Assembly: GCF_029945685.1 (NCBI RefSeq)
Contig: NZ_JAQSDA010000025.1
Location: 310,001-374,000 of the forward strand
From: Polaromonas sp.
GTDB lineage: Bacteria > Pseudomonadota > Gammaproteobacteria > Burkholderiales > Burkholderiaceae_C
Direction of reading: 5' to 3'
DNA: 64,000 nucleotides
Below the pieces are notes generated by a model. That model ran no database searches. It saw nothing but the letters and a program-made list of their open reading frames with translations, and was not told the DNA's origin. Shown piece by piece: positions 46,718-57,300 of this stretch. Position 1 is the stretch's first letter; every line of letters begins with the position of its first letter. The position numbers and the translations under genes are program-made.

Positions 46718-46744
46718 TGATCTAACGCAAACTTTTTTCAAATA

Positions 46745-47659
46745 ATGCAGATGTCCAGGCTCGAAACCCTGTCCGAACAGGCGAACAAGGCGACGCTCGT
46801 CGAGCTGGGCGCCCGCGTGCGGGCCTGGCGCGCCCGCCGCGGCATGACGCGCAAGGCGCTGGCGAGCGATTCGGGCCTGAGCGAGCGTTTCCTGGCCGAT
46901 GTCGAAAGCGGCAAAGGCAATGTCTCGATCAATTCGCTGGAAGCCGCGGCGCGCGCGCTGAACATCTCCATTCTCGAACTGCTGCAGGACGCCCCCCGCC
47001 CGGCGCTGGCCCGTGTCCAGGGGCTGCTGGGCCGGCTCGACGACACGCAGCTCGACCAGGCTTACGCGCTGCTCGGCAGCACTTTCGGCCTGACTGATGC
47101 GCTCGGCCGCGAGCAGCGCATTGCCCTGATCGGCCTGCGCGGCGCGGGCAAGTCCACGCTGGGCCTGAAGCTGGCCACCGAGCGCGGCGTGCCTTTTGTC
47201 GAACTCGACCGCGAGATCGAGCGTGAAGCCGGCACCAGCATGAATGAAATCCTGCTGCTGCACGGGCAGGCCGGATACCGCCGCTATGAGCGTCGTGCGT
47301 TGTTCCGCATCGCGGAGGACCATGCCGACGGCGTCGTCATGACCACCGGCGGCAGCATCGTCAGCGAGCGCGAAACCTTTGACCTGCTGCAAAGCCGCTT
47401 TTACTGCGTCTGGCTCAAGGCCAGCCCGGAAGAACACATGGCACGCGTGGTGGCGCAGGGCGACATGCGGCCCTTCAATGCCACTCGCGGCGCCACGGAC
47501 GAAGCCATGGAAGACCTGCGCCGCATCCTGGCCAGCCGCGAAGCTCTGTATGCCCGCGCCGACGCGGTGGTGGACACCGCCGCCCGAACCCTCAAACAAA
47601 GCCTGAAAGACCTGGAGCGCGCTGTTCCTGTTCAGGCGCTACCCAAGGAGACCCCATGA
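46745..47659 (+). CDS. boxR: BoxR: XRE-HTH plus shikimate-kinase-like benzoyl-CoA sensor
   Basis: A 304-aa regulator. The N-terminal XRE HTH spans residues ~20-75 (GMTRKALASDSGLSERFLAD) and the C-terminal ~175 residues resemble shikimate kinase with P-loop GLRGAGKST (130-138). In BzdR/BoxR this kinase fold binds benzoyl-CoA instead of shikimate and releases DNA. ATG 46745 is used; ATG 46751 is equally possible, and neither has a Shine-Dalgarno site. Its stop overlaps the boxC start (ATGA), so boxR-boxC are coupled. Confidence 0.93.
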   Translation: MQMSRLETLSEQANKATLVELGARVRAWRARRGMTRKALASDSGLSERFLADVESGKGNVSINSLEAAARALNISILELLQDAPRPALARVQGLLGRLDDTQLDQAYALLGSTFGLTDALGREQRIALIGLRGAGKSTLGLKLATERGVPFVELDREIEREAGTSMNEILLLHGQAGYRRYERRALFRIAEDHADGVVMTTGGSIVSERETFDLLQSRFYCVWLKASPEEHMARVVAQGDMRPFNATRGATDEAMEDLRRILASREALYARADAVVDTAARTLKQSLKDLERAVPVQALPKETP

Positions 47660-49359
47660 ACGCGATGACCGAACCGCTGTTGTTCAAGCAGGTGATTGAA
47701 GGCCAGGAGCGCGAGCTCGTGAGTTTTGCCACCCACCCCACCAAGTACCAGCACTGGACGCTGAGCGTGGAGGGCGATGTGGCGCGGCTGAAGCTCGACA
47801 TCAACGAGGACGGCGGCATCAAGCCGGGCTACAAGCTCAAGCTCAACAGCTACGACCTCGGCGTGGACATCGAGCTGCATGATGCGATCAACCGCATCCG
47901 TTTCGAGCACCCGGCCGTCAAGGTGGTGGTGTTTGAAAGCGGCAAGGAGAAGATCTGGTGCTCGGGCGCCAACATCTACATGCTGGGCCTGTCCACGCAC
48001 GGCTGGAAGGTCAACTTCTGCAAATTCACCAACGAGACCCGCAACGGCCTCGAAGATTCCTCGCGCAATGATGGCCTGAAAGCCATCGCTGCGGTGACCG
48101 GCGCCTGCGCCGGCGGCGGTTACGAGCTGGCCCTGGCCTGCGACCGCATCGTGATGGTTGACGACCGTTCCAGCACCGTGAGCCTGCCCGAGGTGCCGCT
48201 GCTCGGCGTGTTGCCCGGCACCGGTGGCCTGACCCGCGTGACCGACAAGCGCAAGGTGCGCCGCGACCTGGCCGACATCTTCTGCACCACCAGCGAGGGT
48301 GTGCGCGCCGACCGCGCGAAAGACTGGAAACTCATCGATGCCTATGCCAAGCCGCAGCAGTTCAGCGCCTTGCTTGCTACTGAAATAGAAGCGCTCCGCG
48401 CCCAGTCCACAAGGGCTGCAGCCTCAAAAGGCATTGAACTGACGGCGCTGAAAGTGCTCATCGACGACGCCGGTTACCACTACAGCGTGGTCGATGCCCA
48501 GGTGGACCGCGCCACGCGCATCGCCACCATCACGGTGAAGGCCCCGGCCGCCGCGATTGAGTCCACACCTGAAACGATCGAGGCTGCAGGCGCCAACTGG
48601 TACCCGCTCAAGCTGCAGCGCGAACTTGACGACGCCATCCTGAATCTGCGTACCAACGAACTCGAAGTCGGCACCTGGGTCATCAAGACCACCGGCGATG
48701 CCGGGCAGGTGATTCGTATGGACGAGGTGCTGGCCAGGCTCAAGGACCACTGGCTGGTCAAGGAAACCACGGGCGCGCTGCGCCGCACGCTGGCGCGCAT
48801 CGATGTGACCAGCCGTTCGCTGATTGCGCTGGTCGATGCCGGTTCCTGTTTTGCCGGGACGTTTTACGAGCTGGCCCTGGCCTGCGACCGCATCTACATG
48901 CTGGACCTGCCCGATTCGCCCGACGCCGCGCCCGCCCTGCAACTGAGCCCGGCAAATTTCGGCTGGTTCCCGGCCGTTAATGGCCTGACACGGTTGCAGA
49001 CGCGGTTTTACGAAGACAGCACCACCATCAGCCAACTGGAAAAACTCGGCGACAGCAAGCTGCGTGCCGATCAGGCCCTGGAGCTCGGCCTGGTGACATT
49101 GACGCCTGACGACATCGACTGGGATGACGAGATCCGCATCATGCTGGAAGAGCGCGCCTCCATGTCGCCCGACGCCATGACCGGCATGGAAGCCTCGCTG
49201 CGCTTTCCGGGCAAGGAGACCATGGAAACACGCGTGTTCGGCCGCCTCAGCGCCTGGCAGAACTGGATTTTCATCCGTCCGAATGCGGTGGGTGAAGACG
49301 GCGCGCTGAAACTTTTCGGTACCGGTAAAAAAGCGAAATTCGACTGGAAGAGGGTGTAA
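47656..49359 (+). CDS. boxC: 2,3-epoxybenzoyl-CoA dihydrolase (ring-opening)
   Basis: A 567-aa enzyme of the crotonase superfamily that opens the epoxide of benzoyl-CoA to dehydroadipyl-CoA semialdehyde and formate. It contains two crotonase-like halves (GACAGGGYELALACDRI at ~155 and FAGTFYELALACDRIYMLD at ~400), as in known BoxC. AAGGAG lies 6 nt before ATG 47656, in an ATGA overlap with boxR. Residues ~239-258 (LATEIEALRAQSTRAAASKG) are encoded by dispersed repeat copy 12. Confidence 0.95.
   Translation: MNAMTEPLLFKQVIEGQERELVSFATHPTKYQHWTLSVEGDVARLKLDINEDGGIKPGYKLKLNSYDLGVDIELHDAINRIRFEHPAVKVVVFESGKEKIWCSGANIYMLGLSTHGWKVNFCKFTNETRNGLEDSSRNDGLKAIAAVTGACAGGGYELALACDRIVMVDDRSSTVSLPEVPLLGVLPGTGGLTRVTDKRKVRRDLADIFCTTSEGVRADRAKDWKLIDAYAKPQQFSALLATEIEALRAQSTRAAASKGIELTALKVLIDDAGYHYSVVDAQVDRATRIATITVKAPAAAIESTPETIEAAGANWYPLKLQRELDDAILNLRTNELEVGTWVIKTTGDAGQVIRMDEVLARLKDHWLVKETTGALRRTLARIDVTSRSLIALVDAGSCFAGTFYELALACDRIYMLDLPDSPDAAPALQLSPANFGWFPAVNGLTRLQTRFYEDSTTISQLEKLGDSKLRADQALELGLVTLTPDDIDWDDEIRIMLEERASMSPDAMTGMEASLRFPGKETMETRVFGRLSAWQNWIFIRPNAVGEDGALKLFGTGKKAKFDWKRV
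48374..48431 (+). repeat. Dispersed ~55-bp repeat, copy 12 (inside boxC)
   Basis: GCTACTGAAATAGAAGCGC, spacer, AAGGGCTGCAGCCTCAAAAG. Diverged in the AGCTG block but with matching block spacing; encodes a helix-like stretch of BoxC. Confidence 0.6.
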
Positions 49360-49360
49360 C

Positions 49361-49432
49361 CCCCCGAAGCGCCTGCGGCGCCTCCCCCCAGGGGGCGCCC
49401 GCTGCGGCCCGGCAAAGCCGGTTCCGCGCCGG
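49361..49432. repeat. GC-rich intergenic element between boxC and boxB
   Basis: CCCCCCGAAGCGCCTGCGGCG followed by CCCAGGGGGCG and CGGCCCGGCAAAGCCGGTTC. The last part recurs nearly unchanged at about 50970-50990 after boxB. It may form a hairpin between boxC and boxB and affect the relative amounts of the two products. Confidence 0.65.
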
Positions 49433-49481
49433 CACTCGGTTTGATTGCACTTCTCGCAAGCACTTTTATTGAAAGATCACC

Positions 49482-50906
<1,425 letters not shown>

Positions 50907-50910
50907 ATAT

Positions 50911-51016
50911 GGCCCCCACGCTTGCTCACTGCGTGTAGCCGCTGCCCCCCGCGGGGGCCGCTGCGCCTGCGGCCCGGCGAAGCCGGTTCCGCGGCCCCTG
51001 CTTGAAGGGGGGGGCG
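50911..51016. repeat. GC-rich intergenic element after boxB
   Basis: CCCCCACGCTTGCTCACTGC, CCCCCCGCGGGGGCC, CGGCCCGGCGAAGCCGGTTC and a G-run, filling the gap between convergent boxB and DUF488 genes. Same family as the elements at 39735 and 49361. Confidence 0.7.
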
Positions 51017-51017
51017 G

Positions 51018-51410
51018 TCAGCGCTCGGCGATGGCCGCGCCGCGCTCCTTGAGCAGGTCCCGCAGCAGCGATCGGTGGCAGCGCGCCTCGTTCTCGCAGT
51101 AACAACCCATGGCGAAATTGGTTTGGTGTGAGAGCGCTGCCAGCAGGTCGAGGTTGCGGCTGGCATCGGGCTCATTCATTTCAGCGCGGTACTTCCTGCC
51201 GAAGGCCGCCCAGTCCTTGTCGGATTCGACGGATTGGCCGAGCTTCATGGTCTCCGCGCTCGGGGCGAGGTTGGGGTACCAGACGTCGTACCAGTCCTGC
51301 GCGGCGAATTCACTCTTGGGTACGCCGCGTGGTGGCCGTCTGACCGTGCCTATGCGCAAACCTTCACCCGCCTGCCGGGGTGTGCCCAGCCTCACGATGC
51401 GTATGCCCAT
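51018..51410 (-). CDS. DUF488 family protein
   Basis: A 130-aa cytoplasmic protein. The Cys-containing end GCYCENEARCHRSLLRDLL is the hallmark of DUF488, a family of unknown function sometimes linked to DNA or stress processes. AGGAGA lies 5 nt before ATG 51410 (MGIRIVRLG). Convergent with boxB and probably unrelated to benzoate use. Confidence 0.8.
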   Translation of the reverse strand: MGIRIVRLGTPRQAGEGLRIGTVRRPPRGVPKSEFAAQDWYDVWYPNLAPSAETMKLGQSVESDKDWAAFGRKYRAEMNEPDASRNLDLLAALSHQTNFAMGCYCENEARCHRSLLRDLLKERGAAIAER

Positions 51411-51545
51411 GGGCGTCTCCTGTGTTGACGGTGTGTCAGGGGTGCCATTGTGAAACCTTTTGTGCGGCTCTGACCGGCACCGTCCTTGGCCGGGCCGTCT
51501 CTGCAAATAAACGCAATGAGACGCAAAGTAGGGCCATGTTCGAGC

Positions 51546-51551
51546 TATAAT
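51546..51551 (+). promoter_or_regulatory. -10 box of the tRNA promoter
   Basis: Perfect TATAAT 11 bp before the tRNA-Pro start. The -35 region (about 51523-51528) is weak. Confidence 0.55.
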
Positions 51552-51562
51552 ATTTGACTAGT

Positions 51563-51639
51563 CGGAGTGTGGCGCAGTCTGGTAGCGCACCTGGTTTGGG
51601 ACCAGGGGGTCCAAGGTTCGAATCCTTGTACTCCGACCA
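51563..51639 (+). tRNA. tRNA-Pro(UGG)
   Basis: A 77-nt cloverleaf including encoded CCA. Acceptor CGGAGTG pairs with TACTCCG; the anticodon loop TTTGGGA holds TGG; the T-loop TTCGAATC follows the AAGG stem. Decodes CCA and other CCN proline codons. Short ORFs called on the other strand over this gene are artefacts. Confidence 0.97.
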
Positions 51640-51650
51640 AGAATCCAATG

Positions 51651-51676
51651 AAAAAGCTCACTCTGTGGGCTTTTTT
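51651..51676 (+). terminator. Hairpin with T-run between the two tRNAs
   Basis: AAAAAGCTCAC (51651-51661), TCT loop, GTGGGCTTTTT (51665-51675), one G-U pair, then T. A rho-independent terminator by form; it would separate tRNA-Pro from tRNA-Arg or act as a processing site. Confidence 0.7.
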
Positions 51677-51681
51677 CATAT

Positions 51682-51758
<77 letters not shown>

Positions 51759-52186
51759 ATGCTCCACGCATTGCGTCCTCCAACCCTCCCCATTTTTCAG
51801 TGTTCTGACCATCGCTGGCGCCGCCTTGCTGCCTTGCGCGGTGTTTTGGCGCGCTCATGCGTTGCGAAATCACGTCGGTTTGCCCGGCCGTCGGGAAATG
51901 GAAATAAGCCCAAAGTCATAGAACGGGCAGGCTGGATAGATGGAAATTTGGCCTTTTAGCATAAAAATTATTGATCTGTAAAAAGATCACCAAATTCATC
52001 AAAAATTTCCCCACAAAAGTCACATATTGATAAATAAAATTGCAAAAAAGATACAAAAAAAGTCTGCCAAAAGGACGAGGTAGATAGTCCGCCGGCCTGG
52101 TGTGCAGCTTTCCCACCTCCGCGACAAGGCGCAGGCCTGGTCAGGCGGGGGCAAGTAGAAGTTGATTCATTAACGAAGGAGTGATC
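51759..52186. promoter_or_regulatory. AT-rich control region before the pilus operon
   Basis: 428 bp with no supported gene. From about 51950 to 52070 the sequence is very AT-rich with several A-tracts, in sharp contrast to its surroundings. A palindrome TGATCT-gtaaaa-AGATCA lies at 51972-51989. Such DNA is typical of H-NS/MvaT-like silenced pilus promoters. No clear -35/-10 pair could be chosen. Confidence 0.5.
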
Positions 52187-52732
52187 ATGAAATCGGAGAA
52201 TTTTTCGACATTCAAGCGCCGCGCCCTGCATACCGCACTTGTCTCAGCCCTGGTTCTGGGCACGGCGGGGCACGGCATCAACTCGCAGGCTGCGACAGCC
52301 TCCAACGATGCCACCGCGACCGTGGTGGCGCCGATCGCCATCGCGGCTGGTTCGACCTTGCGCTTTGGATCGTTTTCGACCAGCGCGGCCGGCCAGACGG
52401 TGAGCGTCAACGCGACGAGCGGCGCGCGCACCAACAGCGGCACCTTGCTTGTCACCTCAACGGTTGGCCGGGCCACATTCAACGTCACCGGAGAAGGGAC
52501 GCTGACTTACGCAATTACCCTGCCGTCCAACGGAACAGTGACCATCACCACGGGTGGGGCGACTGCACCCGAAACCATGGCGGTCAGCAATTTCTCCAGC
52601 GACCCGTCCGGCACCGGTGCATTGACTGCCGGTGCGCAGACGCTGGGGGTCGGGGCCACCATCACGACCGTGGCCAGCCAGGTGGCCGGCGCATACACCG
52701 GAAGCTTCAACGTTTCGGTGGACTACAACTAA
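52187..52732 (+). CDS. DUF4402 pilus subunit 1
   Basis: A 181-aa exported protein with a signal peptide (residues 1-36, ending SQAA). The body is beta-rich with the DUF4402 pattern (GSTLRFGSFSTS, LTYAITLPSNGTVTITTG). The C-terminal 17 residues (VAGAYTGSFNVSVDYN) have penultimate Tyr, alternating hydrophobics and Gly at position 14 from the end, the classical chaperone-recognition motif of pilins. AAGGAG lies 6 nt before ATG 52187. First gene of the operon, so probably the major subunit. Confidence 0.82.
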   Translation: MKSENFSTFKRRALHTALVSALVLGTAGHGINSQAATASNDATATVVAPIAIAAGSTLRFGSFSTSAAGQTVSVNATSGARTNSGTLLVTSTVGRATFNVTGEGTLTYAITLPSNGTVTITTGGATAPETMAVSNFSSDPSGTGALTAGAQTLGVGATITTVASQVAGAYTGSFNVSVDYN

Positions 52733-52881
52733 ACAGTCCCTGATTGCGGCAGGACGGGCCACCTGGCGAACGTCCTTGCCGAAAGAATGGGATCTGGCCG
52801 GCGAGCCGGCGTGGTTTCCGGGCCCCAGGCCCCCCCACACCTGGCCTCGGGTTCCAACGGGGTTGTCGGGAAATACCTGCG

Positions 52882-53340
52882 ATGAAAACGCTCAAGCTCC
52901 TGTTCGCGCTGGCCTGCGCGGCCGCCACCGCATCCACGGGTTGGGCGCAGGCGCTGGTGGCCAACCAGCCGCTGGCCTTTGGCAGCTTTGCTCCAGGCGT
53001 CAGCAGCGGAACGGTGACCGTCAGCGCTGCCGGCGCGCGCAATTCTGGGGGAGGTGTTTTTCTGGTGCCTTCGGGTTCCGGTTCCGTTGCGTCGTACACC
53101 GTGAGCGGCACCAGCAGTGCCACCTATGCGATTACCTTGCCATCGAACGGTGTGGTGGTGTTGACGAGTGGCCCGAACTCCATGGCGGTCAACAACTTCG
53201 CGAGCAGTCCGGTGGGTGCCGGCCTGATAGGTGGCGGTGGGACGCAGACATTGACCGTCGGCGCCACGCTCAGCGTCGGAAGCAACCAGGCCACGGGCAG
53301 TTACAGCGGCAGTTTCAACGTCACGGCTGAGTACAACTGA
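52882..53340 (+). CDS. DUF4402 pilus subunit 2
   Basis: A 152-aa exported protein with signal peptide (1-23, ending GWAQA) and the same beta-rich pattern as subunit 1 (FGSFAPG, ATYAITLPSNGVVVLTSG). The end (GSYSGSFNVTAEYN) again has penultimate Tyr and Gly at position 14 from the end. It is clearly a paralogue of subunit 1, 149 bp upstream. ATG 52882 is chosen because of the signal peptide; the longer frame to 52744 is unlikely. Confidence 0.82.
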   Translation: MKTLKLLFALACAAATASTGWAQALVANQPLAFGSFAPGVSSGTVTVSAAGARNSGGGVFLVPSGSGSVASYTVSGTSSATYAITLPSNGVVVLTSGPNSMAVNNFASSPVGAGLIGGGGTQTLTVGATLSVGSNQATGSYSGSFNVTAEYN

Positions 53341-53375
53341 CAAGCCACGCTTCATGAAATACGAGGTACCTCCGC

Positions 53376-54293
53376 ATGACACGCTTTTTTTTTGATGTCC
53401 ATCCAGCCACAGCAGGGGACGCGCGGTTGTTGGCGATCCTGAAGGCCCACTGCAAGCTGCGACGCATCGGCTGGCTCGCGGGGGCATGGTTCATTGTGCT
53501 GGCCACGCCTCCCGCGCTGGCAGACCTGATGCTGTTCCCCACGCGAGTCGTGTTTGAAAAAAACCAGCGGGCGGCCCAACTGGAGCTGATCAACAACGGA
53601 CAGGAGAGCACCACGTACCGCGTCCACCTGGTGAACCGGCGCATGAACGAAACCGGTGAATTCACTGCGGCCGAACCTCCCTTGCCCGGGGAGCATTTTG
53701 CCGATGCCCTGCTGCGTTATTCGCCGCGGCAGGTGGTGCTGGCCCCGGGCCGGGGCCAGACCATCCGGATCCTGTTGCGCAAGCCGGCAGACCTGCCGGT
53801 GGGCGAATACCGCTCACACCTGCAGTTTGATCTGGTGCCTGAGGCTACCGGCGCCAGCAGCATTGACGCCCAGGGGACCAAGCCGGGTCCGGGTGAAGTC
53901 GGGGTCCAGCTGAGGGCGCTGGTCGGCGTGTCGATTCCCGTGATCGTGCGGCATGGGGAAACCTCGGCCACCGTCACGCTGACCGGGCTGGAACTGCCCA
54001 GGCCCGCAGCCGGCCAGCCTGCCGCGCTCGCCGTGGTGCTGGAGCGCGCCGGCAACCGCTCTGTGTACGGCGACCTGGTGGCGACATTCACGCCGCAGGG
54101 AGGTGTGCCGCAGGAGGTCGGAAGAGCCGGCGGCGTGGCGGTGTACACGCCCAATGCCTTGCGTCGCGCGAGGCTGGAACTGCAGCCGCCCGCAGGCGTG
54201 GTGCTGGCACGGGGAACCCTTCGCCTGAGCTACCGGGAGCGCGCCGACACTGGCGGCAAGTTGCTGGCTGAAGCTTCCATCGAATTGCCCTGA
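53376..54293 (+). CDS. Periplasmic pilus chaperone (PapD-like)
   Basis: A 305-aa protein whose hydrophobic export segment lies well inside (residues ~33-49, ending PPALA), longer than usual. The first Ig domain has LFPTRVVFEKNQRAAQLELI with the conserved Arg of the A1 strand, and LAPGRGQTIRILLRKPADLP; then GEYRSHLQFDL leads to the second domain. This is like the chaperones of alternative or archaic chaperone-usher systems rather than FimC. It would cap the DUF4402 subunits and hand them to the usher. GAGG precedes the ATG. Confidence 0.8.
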   Translation: MTRFFFDVHPATAGDARLLAILKAHCKLRRIGWLAGAWFIVLATPPALADLMLFPTRVVFEKNQRAAQLELINNGQESTTYRVHLVNRRMNETGEFTAAEPPLPGEHFADALLRYSPRQVVLAPGRGQTIRILLRKPADLPVGEYRSHLQFDLVPEATGASSIDAQGTKPGPGEVGVQLRALVGVSIPVIVRHGETSATVTLTGLELPRPAAGQPAALAVVLERAGNRSVYGDLVATFTPQGGVPQEVGRAGGVAVYTPNALRRARLELQPPAGVVLARGTLRLSYRERADTGGKLLAEASIELP

Positions 54294-54338
54294 GCGGGGA
54301 CAGCGGCTGCGCCCACCCATGACGCAGCGGCTTTCAGC

Positions 54339-57300
54339 ATGAGGGGTCACGCATTTTTTTTCAACCTCGCCAGCGGGGTTTCGATGCGCCGTTGCAGGAT
54401 CCGGGTGCTGCTCCCGGCGGCACTGGTGTTGGTGCCGGGCCTGGCGCTCGCCAGTGTGTCGATCAGCGCGGCGTCTCTGGAAAGGAGCGAAGCCCGAACC
54501 CGCATCGTGCTGGAGTCCCGCACGGAGTTGCGCTTCAGCCTGTACATCCTGCGCCAGGCCGGGCGCGTGGTGCTTGAGCTTGAAGAGGTGGAACTCAATG
54601 CGGCGCTCACGGCGCTGGCCGGCCAGATCGCTGCCGATCACCCCTACCTGCAACCCATGCAGGTCAGGCCTTCCTCCTCCGGCACCGGGGCGGTTCTTAT
54701 CGAGTTCGGACTCAAGGCAGAAGCCGAACCCAACATTTTTTCGATCAAGTCCGAAGGGGGCAGGGGCTACAAACTGGTCCTGGACATCACTCCCTCTGCC
54801 GCACCACCAGCACGGGCGCTGCCCCCGGCAGGAGCCCCGCTCTGGCAGCAGCCGATGCTGGAGGCAGCAACGGCCCCGCCGGCGCCGGTCACGGCTGCCG
54901 GGCCCGTGCGCCGCGCCGATGAGTTGAACCTCGTGTTGCTGGAGGTGCAGCTCGATGAACATGTCCTGACCGATGCCATCACGACCTACCAGGCGGGCCG
55001 CGAGACCTTTCTTCCGCTGGGCGAACTGGCCAGGCTGCTGACGCTGGCCATCCGCACGCAGGCTGACCAGGGCACGGCCGACGGTTACGTGCTGAGCGAG
55101 GCACGGGGCTTCAACCTGGATGCGGGGCAGGGCAGGATCACCCTGGCCGATCAGACCCAGCTGTTTGACCGGACGCTGGTCCGTCTGCAGGGCGACGACA
55201 TCTATGTCGCGGCTTCGCTGTTGTCGCGCTGGTTGCCGATCGATTTCGAGGTGGACGTGAGCAGCCTGACGCTTCGGGTCAAGCCCAGGGAGCGCCTTCC
55301 CTTGCAGGAGCGTCTGGAGCGTGAGCGCCGGGCAGGCAAGCTGGGCGCCCGCCCCGGTTACGAAGACCCGGGCTACCCACGGGTGGACATGCCTTACCGC
55401 CTGCTGGGCGTGCCGTTCATCGACCAGACTTTCGGGATGGGGCTGCGAAACGGCAATGGCAGCCGGCAGACCAGCGCCAGCTACACCGCCTACCTGACCG
55501 GCGACCTGCTGGGAATGGAATCGGCCTTTTTTGTCAGCAGCACCCGACAGGACCCGTCGCCGGACGTGCGCTTCACGCTGGCACGCCACGACCCCGATGC
55601 CGGCCTGCTCGGCCCTTTGCGCGCCCGGTCGGTGATGTTCGGCAGCGGTGTGTCCTCCCCCAGCGTGACCCACATCGCCGGCCGCAGTGCAACCGGCAAG
55701 GGTTATGGGCTGACGCTCAGCAATCGTCCCATCACCCAGCCGACCAGTTTTGACCGCCATACGCTGCAGGGCGACCTGCCGCCCGGCTGGGATGTGGAGT
55801 TGTATTTCAACGAGGCGCTGGTCGGTTTTCAGAGCTCGCGTGCGGACGGCCGCTACAGCTTTGACGACCAGCCGCTGGCTTATGGGACCAATGAATTTCG
55901 CCTGGTGTTTCACGGACCACTCGGCCAGCAACGCGTGGAGCGACAGAGCTTTTTGCTGGAGCAGTCGAGTACACCGCTCGGCGCGTTTTACTACAGCCTC
56001 GCCCAGCACCAGGACAATGCAGGCCAGTCGCGCTCCGTGGCCCAGTTCGAGTGGGGTCTGAACAAGTACCTGACCGGAACCGGCGGCTTTGTCCGTTTGC
56101 CGTCGTCCCTGACCACCGGCAGCACCGCCGCGGCGGCCACTGGCGCCGCCGGTAGCGACGGACAGCTGTACAGCAACCTGGGCCTGCGCGGCTTCTGGAA
56201 ATCCTTCATTCTCAGCAGCGACCTTTTCCGCTCGCCCAACGGCGGATGGCTCAATGAGTCAGGCCTGAAGACCCGCGTCGGACCTGTCGCATTGAGTTAC
56301 AGCCACCTGCAGCTCAAGGACTTCTACAGCGAGCTGTTTTTGCCCACCACCGATCCTTTGCGCACGCGCGACAAGTTGCGGCTGGACGGCACCATTGCAG
56401 CGGGCTTGTTGCCGCGCTTGCCGGTGACCGTGGAAGTCCAGCGCGAGCAGTTTCAATCCGGCCTGAGCAACATGGCCCTGACTGGCCGTGTGGCCGCCTA
56501 TGTCAAAGGCACCTCAGTGGCCAATCAGCTGACCTGGCTGAAATCGGGCAGCACGACCACGGCCACCGGTGCCCTGCAACTGAGTTACCGGGTGGGGGTC
56601 ACCGGTTTGAGTGGCCAACTGGGCTACAGCCTCAAACCCCGGGCAAAACTCGATACCGTGGTGCTTTCGGGCGACAGGCGACTGGGCGAAGGCTATCTGC
56701 TCAACCTGGGTCTGGTTCGATCCATCAGTAGCCGGGAGACCCTGTACACGGCAGGCCTGAACAAAAGCCTGGGCAGTTACGGGCTGGGCCTGAGCACCAG
56801 CTATTCCAGCACGGGGGTGCTGACCGTGGGCGTGCAACTCTTTATTGCCATGGGCCGGGAGCCGCGCCAGGGGCAGTGGCGTTTTGACGCGTTGCCCAAG
56901 GCCGACAGCGGCGCAGCATCGGCGCGTGTTTTTGTGGACGCCAACGGCAATGGCACCATGGACGCTGGCGAAGAGCCGGTTGAAAACGCGGCCATCACTG
57001 TCAACGGAAGCCGGGCACCGGTGCGGACGGATGCCACGGGGATTGCCTGGCTGGACCGCTTGCCGACGCGGCAACACGTGGACCTGGCTGTCGACACGCA
57101 GACACTGGAGGACCCGTACTGGGCGCCGCAGCGCAAAGGGGTGCGTGTGGTGCCGCGTCCCGGGCATGTGGCTGAAATCGATTTCCCGATCATTTTGACC
57201 AGCGAAATTGATGGCACCGTTTACCTGGTCGAGGGCAATACACGTCGCGGCATCGGCGATGTGGTGATCGAATTGCTTGACAGCAACCGGCGCGTCGTCA

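Noticed and set aside
46652..47599. Upstream extension of the flavodoxin frame
   Set aside because: This part is antisense to boxR and has no flavodoxin features; the flavodoxin starts at 46651 with a good ribosome-binding site.
51950..52186. Riboswitch before the pilus operon
   Set aside because: The AT-rich leader suggested one, but no known conserved core (such as the c-di-GMP GEMM motif) could be found.
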